Assembly (NCBI GenBank): GCA_958450365.1
Contig: CAUEEP010000740.1
Coordinates: 3,289,501 to 3,353,500 of the forward strand
From: Mesorhabditis belari
Taxonomy: Eukaryota > Nematoda > Chromadorea > Rhabditida > Rhabditidae
Length of the DNA stretch: 64,000 bases
Reading direction: 5' to 3'
This document shows, piece by piece, positions 10,490 through 21,700 of the stretch; the stretch's first letter is position 1, and every line of letters begins with the position of its first letter. The position numbers and the translations under genes are program-made. Under the pieces are notes generated by a model, which was not told the origin of the DNA, made no database searches, and worked only from the letters and a program-made list of their open reading frames with translations.

Positions 10490-13350
10490 CAATTCAAATG
10501 AATGAAATCCTCGATTTCTTTACCCCACCTCAGCAAAACCTTGATCTTTCCTTCCTCCATGGACAAGCAATGTTCGATCTTCTCTATTCGCATCAATCTC
10601 GATTCCTGAAGAGACACATCTTGAACTGGAGCCTCACCCATTTAATGAGTCTAAAGCTTATCAAAAATTCAATGAAATCCCTCGATTTCTTTACCACAAA
10701 TACTTCGTAATCGTCCATCTTTTGTTTTCAATATATTCTTCTTCCACCTCCTTTCTAATTCAGCGACAGTCGCTGTTTCCATCAGATGGCACTTCGACGT
10801 GGCCCTCCATATTCACAAAACGATTCTCTTTCGTTTCCTGTCGGAGGTTGATAGGTAGATCTGAAAAGGTAGTTAGAATTCTAATCGCATAGAAATAGTG
10901 GAAGCTCTCAAAGCCGAACTGCTAAAGTGCATGTGAAGCCTGACTCGTAGATCCCGAACCCTCAAATGGGAGCCTCCTCTCCCATTCCTTCCGGATCTCC
11001 AGTCTCTCTCCACTCCCGATACCTAAATCTCGATCTCCTTTATTCATTCATCTCCTTTTCACCTGAATCCAAATCAGGCATTTTTTTCAATTTGGTATTT
11101 ATGTGTGCCGAGCTGTAATTGATTTCCCTCGTAAGTCTTCACCGGCCACGATCTTCTCAATTCACCGTTACGATCGAAGTCATTGCCCTCTCAGCGTCCT
11201 AGAATAATTCGCTTGTGCTAACACATTCGCGACGAGCGCGTTTTTGGTGTTACTGCCCCAGTGGACGAGGGGTGTCTCGGTTCATGAAGCTCTTAGCCCC
11301 GAAATACACCTCCTAAATGTAAAATTTCACCCTGAAACTGCATCCCTAATCATATTTGGAAAATATTTCCTCGCCTCAAAAAGAACTAATCGAATCTTTT
11401 ACATTTTGGAATCATCTTAAAAAGTTGGAGAAGTTATAGGGCGTCAATAATCTCTTGTCCACCAGTGGACTGGTTCGCTCTCACTGGTGGTCCTAGGGGT
11501 TCCAGGGGCCAGACGACCTCTTCGTCCAACCGTGGACCGAATCGTCCCGAATGGAGTTAAAAAAAGCTTTTCGTTTTCACGTTTTCACCTTGAGCTTCTG
11601 TCTTTATTCAAATCGAACCTGTCGTTCAAAACAGTCATCTATTTATATCCTTAACTGTCAACAAAAACAGGGATAAATCAAATTGTATTTTTTTACTTAG
11701 CTTTCAAGGATTCAAATCTTTCTTCAAATTCTATAGCGTTGGCTTTATTAGGGGACTTATTTTAGCGTAAAAATTCACTTCAAAAAATGATTAGGAACCG
11801 GGATAGAAAAGCTATTTAAAAATATATGATATTTAATAAAAAAAACTTGTTAACCAACCGGGGAAAGTTTTCCGGTGGACTAGTACCGATTGAGCGATAC
11901 CTCAGGCTGTGATCTGAAATCAAATTCTTGTACGTCATTTAAAAACTTGCATTTACCCTATTATACTAATAGCTATTTTAGGATGCTACTGAATTGTTCA
12001 TAAATATCTTTGTATACCTTTGTGTCTCGAAATGTTCCTGTAATGGTGTAGCTGGCACTCGATCCTCGGCACTAAACCCATTTGATTCATTTTAAAAAAA
12101 AATAAAGCTTAAAAAGTTTTAAAAGGTTTCCAAGAAAATGACACAAAAAAGGAGAGGAATTCCTGAAGGGTAGCACACAACGCTTTTCTTTTCCTTTTCT
12201 TTCTTTTGCCATCGAAGAATAAACATTTGCATCGATTTTTTGCCCGATTCGGCAAAGTGGATACTATGGAAGGGTAGAGTTAAAGAGTCGAAAAGAATCG
12301 TATTCTTGGCTCTAGTTTTATCCAATCTATCTACAGTAAGCTCTAATGCCGTCCAGTAGTTTACACAAATTAAAAGTGATATGATATGGTTTATATTATG
12401 ATAGTTAATAAAGAAAAATTTGACTTAAAGAACTAAAAAAGAAAGCGTGCGTAGTTTCTTTTGAAGGAAAATGGGAGTGTTGTCTTGTTTGGGAAAGGGG
12501 AAAAATGATGGAGAAGAGGATGGAAATGTGTGGCAGGAGAGAGAAGGAAGGAAGAGAAAAGAAAGAAAGGAAGAGAAGAGAAAAGGAAGAGAAAAGGAAG
12601 GAAGAGAAAAGAGAACCGACATTCAGAAAACAGAAGGAGAATAGGGAAAGAATAGGGAAAAAACGGCTGAATCGCTTTAGTTTTTTAGGGATCTAAACAG
12701 GGCTGAAGGGATAAAGGGCCCGTGAAGGGACTCGGGGCAGCCTAGCCTCAGCTCTGGCCCTCAGGGGTTCTCTCCCCTCAAACCAAGCGACTCCTCTGGG
12801 AAACTGCAAAGGGAAATCTCTTTTTCCTTATCCATTTTCTAGCTAGCTGGCCAATTTGGTTTAGAGGAATAAAAACAAAGGCGAATTCAATGGCGATGAA
12901 TCTGTGGCTGGAGACAAATGGACAAGGCTTGCAAAATAAATAAATAAATAGAAATTTGGTTGTAACTGGATCATCGTGAAAAGCAAAGTCAATGAAAATT
13001 AGAAAACTTGCTGGAAATCAAAAATTTTCTGTTATTTGATGGGTTCTAGAGTAAACTGGTCAAACGGCGCTTTTTTGTGAAAAGTAAATAGGGAGGGTAA
13101 ATCGGAGCAAAAGAAAAAAAAGGAGAAAAGGGGACACAACTCGAGCCGATTCGGTAATCGCCCGGATTCGCTCTCCTTTTTTCTTCCCTTTTTTCACTTC
13201 AATATGATTTTTCTGCTGTAGATAGAACGAGAAAACACGGCCTTCTTCTCGAAAAATGACTTGAAGAAATGGAAATTCACTGTTATTGTTTAAGGGAAAT
13301 CGATGATTTGAGCTGCAAAATTAGCATAGAATCGAAAAATTTCCATATGA
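10490..13350. other. Noncoding, with purine-rich tract
   Basis: I see no exon structure. A GGAAGAGAAAAGGAAG-type purine tract (about 12500-12690) produces long open frames on both strands that are compositional only. GC-richer patches near 11220-11300 and 11460-11540 (repeated GTCCACCAGTGGAC-like palindromes) match no known element. Confidence 0.5.
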
Positions 13351-13351
13351 A

Positions 13352-13420
13352 TGGCCAGATGGCCGACCGGTTAGGAGTCTTGTCTCTGAAGCGGAAGGTC
13401 GAGGGTTCAATCACTTTGGC
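13352..13420 (+). other. tRNA-like sequence (degenerate)
   Basis: GATGGCCGACCGGTTAGGAG resembles the D arm and A box of a Leu/Ser-type tRNA, and GAGGGTTCAATC a B box. GCCAGA at the start can pair with TTTGGC at the end. The anticodon stem is weak (CTT/AAG around GTCTCTG) and the T stem mispaired, so a functional tRNA is unlikely. It shares its A-box and B-box wording with 8935-9007, suggesting one tRNA-derived family. Confidence 0.4.
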
Positions 13421-13429
13421 AAAATAAAA

Positions 13430-15740
13430 ATGTTTCTTTTTCCCACCAAATGGGTTTTTCTTTCACAACATTTGGGTAATAGGGGTAAATAGGGGTGAGA
13501 ACGCGCACCGCAGTGCCATAAAATTGTGTGTTTAACCTTTATGTCTTATCATGTACCCTTTGTTTGTATCACATTATTGGTTTTCAATAAATGTATTTTT
13601 TTTTTTTAAAGAATACACAACCTGTATAGAAAAATTAGGATTTAAAGCAATGCATAGATTAGTGGAAAGTATGAAGTATACTTCCACTAATCATATGCAT
13701 TGCCAATCACCATTCTTACGGTTGATATTATGAATGCAAATTTATTGTTATTGTTAAAATAAACCCTGAGATTTGCAAAAGATTACCATAATAGGATGCA
13801 AATTACCATTTAAAAATCAATTTCTCGAAAATAAATGCTAGCAATAAATGTTGAAATTCTCTCTTGCTAATCGACAGTTTAATTCTAATTTTAGCCTCTA
13901 TCCAATGAGAATTACGAAAAAAATAGAATTGAAAATGGGCAAAAGTTGAAGATAATAACTTGGGGAATGGATGTGAAAGAAGAGTGAGTGAAACTAGGGA
14001 AAAGGAAAATGGAAAAGAGCAGTAAACAAGCCTCGGATGTTTCCGGCCTTCCTACAGAAGAGAGACTGAATCAAGAGATCCAACGGGAAAAGAGAAATTA
14101 AAGAAAAAGAAAATTCGGAAAGATTTGAAGAGATGAGAGAAAGCGAGCAGACAAAACAAGACAAACAACGATCGATTTGAGGGGAAAGGGAATTGGAATG
14201 GAGAGGGGAGAAGCCTTTCGGGAAGTTTTTGGAGAAGAGTGAAGGGGGAGAGGGATGGGGGAAGAGGAAAGAGGGAAGAGGGAAGAGAAAAGAGGGAAGA
14301 TTATTAAAGAGTAAATAAAAGAAAGGAATCAAGAGAAAGAAAATGAAAAAGAAAGGAATGAAAAGAAAGAAAAGGAATCCCTTGAAAACCCCAGAAGATA
14401 ACAGTTTGGTAAAAAAGAATTGGCTTTTTCTATTACTCGATTTCATTTGGCATCACAAAATGCACGAATCACGGGGGGAAATTGATTTCAAAACAAGGAT
14501 TTACCACTTTTTACTGGTGTACTTTGAAAATACAAAAATCAGAATCAGAATCAAAATTGGAAAATCAGTACAGAACTCCAAAGTGGTATAGCCTTAAAGA
14601 TATTAAAAACAAAAGTAAAAACAAAAGTAAAAACAAAAAGTAAAAACAAAAGTAAAAACAAAAGAAACTCAATCAATACTAGATCAACTTTTCAATGCAA
14701 ATTTAGCTCAATATGACAGCTTAAATTGAATTAAAAAGGCTTCTCCAAAAGGCTTCTCAAAAAGGATTTACTGTAGTAGCTAGATTGAATTTTCCACATT
14801 TACAACAAATTTACATTTATAGTAACCGCAGTCTAAAAGGGCAACTGATTTTTTGCCTTAGAACTCTTAAAAACTTTAGATCAGAGCTGACTCTTGGTTT
14901 AGTTGGATGGAAGAAGGTTGGAAGAAGAATGGGAAGGGAAGAAGGATGGAAGAAGGGAGGAAGAAGAGGATGGAAGAAGGATGGAAGAAGGATGGAAGAA
15001 GGATGGAAGAAGGATGGAAGAAGGGGATAAGAAGTCTGTTGAGGAGATGACACACGCAAAGCCCCTCATCCCTCTTTTCATCATCAGATTCTCTCCTCCT
15101 TTCATACAAGATCCCTCCTCCCCACCACAAGATTTCCTTCAGACATATGGTCCCTTTATTGAGTGAGAAAAGGCAGATTATGTTAAACCACCAAATGCTA
15201 GTCATATAGTGAAATGTTGCCCCGGATTTCTTCATAAAATCTTTTGTCCCTATAGAATTTCTGTAAAAATCAAGATTTCTTTAGCCATTTTTTTGCCAAA
15301 AGACAGAAATTTGATCCATTAAAAAGCATGAAATTCGAGATTTAGCCTCGACAGAAGATCATAGTCGACAGAAGCTTCTGAATTGAGCTTAATCGAAAGA
15401 AATTAAACAAGATTGCTCACAATTATAGCGCTTAAATTGTTCACAATTATAGCGCCTAGATTGCTCACAATTGAGTAGCGCCTAGATTAGCCAAAATTGA
15501 ACCAAGCATTCTAATTTTTCTGGAGTAAAATCTTAAGTATGTCTTCTAAAACAGTGCCTATTATCTAAACAATTCAAGCTTTCAATCTTTTATATAGCTT
15601 GTTTTCAAAGTCGAAAGGTTTTCAAAGCCGAGTGTCGCTCTCGCTGAGACATTTTGAGAGCGATCTTGTCAAAGATCTCGTTTAGATTCAATTTATTATG
15701 TTAATGCCACAATGTAGACAGGGAGAAGGATAAAATTTTG
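13430..15740. other. Noncoding, purine-rich and short tandem repeats
   Basis: Contains a GGAAAGAGGGAAGA tract (14180-14390), a repeat of AAAGTAAAAACA (14599-14665) and an array of GGATGGAAGAA units (about 14905-15030). The open frames over these tracts on both strands are low-complexity artefacts. Three copies of TTGCTCACAATTATAGCGCC-like phrases lie at about 15413-15490. Confidence 0.55.
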
Positions 15741-15747
15741 TCCAAAA

Positions 15748-18700
15748 TCAAACCCGAGATTTTGCGAGTGTGAATGATCGGGGAGTCGAATGCACGGTAT
15801 CGTAAATTGACCTCGCCCCATCGCCGACCATTTCCCGTCGAGGGACTTCGTCGAACCCCATGGCGATTCGAGGTGTGGATGCTCGAGGGTTTGAGCCCTG
15901 AAATAGCTTTTCTGTGTATTTCTTTTTTGGCTTATTTACCCATAAAGTCTTTGCACAGGTGAATCCATGTGGACTGAGTCGGGGAAACCACTGGATCTCA
16001 CTTGAATAATTCTCCTCGAAGAGTTCACCTCCAAAATTCGCAATCAAATTTTTTCATTTCTTTTCATTCTTACGTCAATGCTCTCCTCTTAACCGTTGTG
16101 ACGACTTTCGTTTTCGTTTCAACAACCACTTCTTCAGCATTTCTGAATAAATGTTCAATGTTTAGTTGATCATTTGATCATTTGATCCATTTGATCATCT
16201 TACGTTAGATCGATATGTTCGGGGATTCCAGGTGGTCTTTGATTTTCTCCTAATTGATAATGAACTTGATCAACGTGATGAGCGGAAGCCAAAGGGAAAA
16301 CTGTCATCTGAAAGATTTGAATAAACTATTTGATCATAGAAATATTGGGTTAGTGAATTGAAAACTGCCGCCTATTGTCTATGTGACAGTTTGAGCACTT
16401 TTTCAAAAGAAACCCATTTGGTGCCAATGGAAAAGTTGTAGAGAATCAAAAATCAAGCTTATATCCAAATTTTCAGAACGATTCAAAAACTGGTTTTCAA
16501 GAAATTTGCCAAATTTACGAATTTTCACAAAACTTGCATTTTAAGCAAAACTACTAAGTGTATCTTTTTGGAAATTTGGCTATAAGCCTCATTTTTGATT
16601 CTCTACAACTTTTCCATTGACACCAAAAGGGTTTCTTTTGAAGAAAGTGCTCAAACTGGGACATCTCCAGTCCTCCATTTTTGAGTCTCACACTGACTCG
16701 CTCTAAAATAAACAGCCTTGTTTGGGAACTTTAGGCGCATTCCCCATACAGCCCGGACCTTGCCCCTTTTGATTACTATTTATTCCGGATCATGAGTAAT
16801 GAGCTTGCGGGAGAACACTTCGATTCGGAAGAAGCAGTCAAAAATTGGCGTTGAAAGTTTTTCGATTCAAAACCAAAACCTACTACGAAAGAGGAATCCG
16901 CAAATTGCCTGTAAAATGGGCAGAAGTCGTCAATAATAATGGAAATTATTTGGAATGAATCATGGTTTTATGTTCAATGAAATTTTAGTTCAAAGTCCGG
17001 CAGTTTACAATTCACCAACCCAATAGATGACGAGATAGTTGCGAACTTTTCTTGAATACCATATATGTATTCTCTCTAATTAGTAGTGCACCCCGGCGAG
17101 CCGAGTTGATGTCGATTTTACGGTTTCCAAGCTTTTGCAGAAGCTCAACCCTCTAATCCCCCACAAGATCTCATCGTCAGCTACATTTTTTTCAATTCAT
17201 TACGTTTCAATTCACTAACCCAATACAATACTAAAGTAATATAGAATACAATACTACAGTACTATAAAAAAGTAGAGAAGAAGCTCTACCTCTCTTCCAT
17301 CATGCATGACATGTCCTTGAAATACAGGAATTGTTCTCTTTCAACATCCTCATCTTCATATCTTTCCACTTGCCATTTTCCTCCCTAAATTTATTTTTCT
17401 ATATTTCTTCAAGTTCAAATATTTCCTTTACCTCAGTTGGTGTGAGCTTGTTATTCGGACTCTCCTTTACCTCCAAATTTGGGGTCCCTTTCCGCCTCAA
17501 CAGCCTCATAAGTCGCTTCCACAAACGGTTTGGGTCTAGCCAATCCTGGAGATTCATAAACCGTATCATAAATGGGTTCCATCCTCGACTTCTCCGCATC
17601 CCTATACGCATCATATCCTCCCCGGCTTTCAGCCTCTTTCAGCCTCTTCTCCTCTTCTCTCCTCCCTCCTTTCCTCAATCTCTCCTCCTCTTCTCCTCTT
17701 CCCACTTCCCTGTGCTCCTCCTCTTCCTCCTCTCCTCCTCCTCCTTCTCCGATCTTCTCTCTTTCCCTCCTCTCCTTCTCCCCTGCCCATCTCTTCCATA
17801 TCCCCTCCCTCTTCCTCTCCTGATCTCTCCCTTTCCTCTCCTCCTCTTCTCCTTCAACCTCTCCTTCTCCTCCATCCCCCTCTTCACTCTTTTCTCTCCT
17901 CTTCTTTCCCTCATCCCCTCCCCCCTCCTCCACATCGATTCTGATCCTCTCTTCTTCCTTTTCTCTTCTTCTCCTTCCTCCCTTTCTCTTGCCATTCTTT
18001 TCTTTTCTTCTTCAGCTTTCAACATTTCCTCAAACTTCTTCTGATTTTCCTCTCTTCTTCTTAATATTTCCCGTTGTGTCTGTATAAATTCGGGTTCTTT
18101 CCTCCCTCCTTTCGAGGATTTCCCTTGTTTTTCTCCTTATTTGTGGAGAAGGACGTCTCTCAATTTCTCTTTCTTTCAAATCAACGGGTTTTGGTTTTGG
18201 CGAAAGTGGGGTTTTTTGCAGTTCACCAATGATCACGAATCGTTCTTCGTCACTCATTTTCGAGTGCCCATTCAAATGTTTGTAATCGGTATGGTGATGG
18301 TGATGGGAATCATGCGGTTCATTGTTCAACTCTTGTCTCTAAAACCAAATTCTCATAAAGCAAATGAGTTTTTGAAAACCTGGATGATGGTGAACATGTT
18401 GAAGGTGAGCATGTTGATGGTGAACATGTTGATGGTGGTGATGATCCTGATGATGATGAGCTTCTTCACTCGGTGTACTTCATGGTGTTGACGGTGTTCA
18501 TGATAATGTTGAGTCGTTTCTAAATATTTCAAAAGTTCGATAAACATTTAAATCAAAACCATCAATATATTGGGCATTGGATCGAGCGATTTCTTCGCTC
18601 AATCCTCTGCCAAGTTGGCGAATAGAATTGTTTGACTGGAGATGGTTGTCGAATTTCTTGAACTTCTTGAACTTCTTGAACTTCATCATAAATCGGTTCA

Positions 18701-21700
18701 TCCTTTGATGTGCTTTCGACACGAGATTGAACTTGAGCGTATTCTCTGAAACATGTAGAATGTAGACTTAGATATCAATTAACAATCAATTACCAATTAC
18801 CAATAGATATCAATTTAGTAAATCAATTTTTAAAAGCTATCGTAATCGTGCTTTCTAATCTACTTTAGATTTCTTTTTTAAATCTTTCTAGAACCAAAGA
18901 TCAGAAATTTTACAAAGCCAGGTGCAAGATCTGGATCAAACCAGGTAAGTACAACTTTTTATAGGTCAGGACTCAAATTGAGCAAAGTTAGACCTTCAGT
19001 AAAGCCAGCGAAAAGAAAAAAAACTAAGCAATCTACCTAAAGACTGGACTTGGCGTCCTTTTTGGAGTTGACGGGCTTGGTGTGCGGAGAGAGTAGAAAA
19101 CTGAATTGAAACTTCTTTCACTTCAAATATAAATCACAAACCGATACTCGCGATCAGCTCTGAGGGAACTCAAATCAACGGGTCTTGGCCGAGGACTCTC
19201 CAATCTTCGGGGACTCATCAGCCGAGCTGGACTCGTTGCACTGAATGTTTCTCTTGCCGGTGTATCCACATGACTGCTCGTTGATTGTTTCACGAATGTC
19301 GGTGTTGTCACAGTTTCGGTTCGTGTCACATTTGGAGTAGAGACTGGTCGATCCAATTTCTCGATCACAATCGGTTGCGTCTCTCGTTTCGATTGATTTA
19401 GACGAGGATTCCCTCTTGGAACTTCGTAAATGTTTCCGACTGATTGACTTCTTTCCCATTTCACTGGATTTGGTTGGCTAAATCTTGGATTTTTTAATAT
19501 TTTTTAGTGTTTAACTCACGAGTAGATTTGTCGAATGTCTTTGACAAATCCTTGATAATAATGAGCATCAGGAGTTGAAGGAGATCGTTGAGATTGGGGA
19601 AGATTTTGCTGAAATTAAATGTTGTTGTTGATCTTGTTGATCTAGATTATCTAGATTTACAAAGAGAATCAAAAACAATTTCAGTTACAAACCGGTTTTT
19701 GAAGGTTGATAGGTTGTGGATGAGAATGTTGAACAGGCAATGGAACGCTTGGGACGCGGATTTGTGAGCCTGTTGCACCTGAAATTTAAGTTATGTACTA
19801 GGAAAAAGGGCAATAATTCTATTGCTATGCAAGTTAGCGAAAACAAACCGATATTTGTAACATGTGGTGGCACATGTTTTCTCTCGACTCTTTCCTCTTT
19901 CCAAACGTCGCCTTTCGATTCTTCGTTCAGAATTTTCCCCATCTCTCTTTCAAATCCAATGATGGATCTAAAATTTGATTTTCTTTACAATCTTGTTTAC
20001 AATCTTGTTTATAATCTTGTTTACAATCTTGTTTAAAATCTTCTTTAAAATCTTCTTTAAAATCTTCTTTACAATCTTCTTTACAATCTTTTTTACAATC
20101 TTCTTTAAAATCTTCTTTACAATCTTCTTTACAATCTTCTTTAAAATCTTCTTTAAAATCTTCTTTACAATCTTCTTTACAATCTTCTTTACATCCTCTT
20201 TAAAATCTTCTTTAAAATCTTCTTTATAATATTCTTTATAATCTTCTTTATAATCTTCTTTATAATCTTCAATTCCTGACCATCTCTTTCCTCTGAATCA
20301 ATCCTTTGTATCCCGGGAACTGAAAAGGTGAAACCCTCGTTTTTTGTCCATGAAGTCGGCGTCTTACTTCGCGGAGGTGGCTCGACAGTTTTCCTGAAAA
20401 TTGAAACTGTTCCGAAATCTATAAAGTGAATTTGTGATATTTCTTTAGATTCATAATCTCTGTGCTTTATATGTTTAAATCTCTTCCACTTTTTCTATAA
20501 GATCTCTTTGTGCAGATAAATCAGTCGTAAATCAGTCGAGCCGTTATTCTACCACTGAACTATCAGCAACGAAAAATACAGCAATGATGGAATTATTCGT
20601 ATTTTCCACAGAGACAACATTACGGTAGTTTCTTTTTTGAGAATTAGAAAGCACAATAGAACATAAAAAAGCTCAAAACTCACACAACAAATGGCGAGTT
20701 TTTCGGCAAAACATCGGGTATTTCCTTTTGTTGCTTCTTTTGTGGCTAAAATGATTGGATACGATTTCATTTTATTCTTTCAAATACCTTTGGTATGCGA
20801 TCTTTATTAAGAATACTCTCTCTCCATTTATTATTTCGACTCATTTGTCCGAATTGCATTGGTCCGTGTAGATAAGCTCCCAATCAAGCGCCTCATCTTC
20901 GCCAATTTCACCAAAAGCCGCTTCATCGTGATAGCGATTTCCCTCGTATCCTGGAAGATCGACTTTTGAAGATTATATCTTATTAGAATCTACTTATTAG
21001 AATCTTTCATAGCTTTATAAATGAACTTGATTCATCCTTACTTCGCTCTTCACTCGAATCTTGTTTATGCGCAAATGTCTCTCGAGCCATTTGAACTCGT
21101 TGTGGAATGGCTGATTGAGGGATTGGTGGAGGAGCTGAAAAAGAAAGCTAACAAATTAACGATCAATTCATTCACCTCTTTGCACAGCGTTAATCTGATA
21201 TTGATCAATCTCTTCATAGACATTCTCATCTCCAAAACTTGTCTCCACCGTCGATGTGTAGGCGCCAGTGTTCTGAATTCTTTTGATTTAAAAAGCGTGA
21301 ACTTTCAAAAAGTATCGTTGTCTTTATTAAGCTTAAACTAACCAGAACGTGATGATATCCTTGCTGTTGTTGCTGTTGTTGATGATGTTGTTGTTGATGA
21401 TGATGTTGCTGTTGTTGATGATGTTGTTGTTGATGATGTTGCTGTTGTTGATGTTGTTGTTGATGATGATGTTGCTGTTGTTGTGATGTTGTTGTTGATG
21501 ATGTTGCTGTTGTTGATGATGTTGATGATGTTGCTGTTGTTGATGATGTTGTTGATGTTGTTGTTGATGTTGATGTTGTTGATGTTGTTGTTGATGTTGT
21601 TGATGTTGATGTTGTTGATGTTGTTGTTGATGAGCTCCTTTCTCCGAAATCTCTCTCATTTTACGCAAATCCGAATGTCGAATCGATTCCTGCAATTTCT

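Noticed and set aside
12119..12696. ORFs in the purine-rich tract near 12.1-12.7 kb
   Set aside because: Low-complexity composition opens frames on both strands equally; no conserved motif is seen.
17331..18044. 237-codon plus-strand Ser/Leu/Pro ORF
   Set aside because: It is antisense to the Glu/Arg/Lys-rich exon of the minus-strand gene, and its composition is purely pyrimidine-driven.
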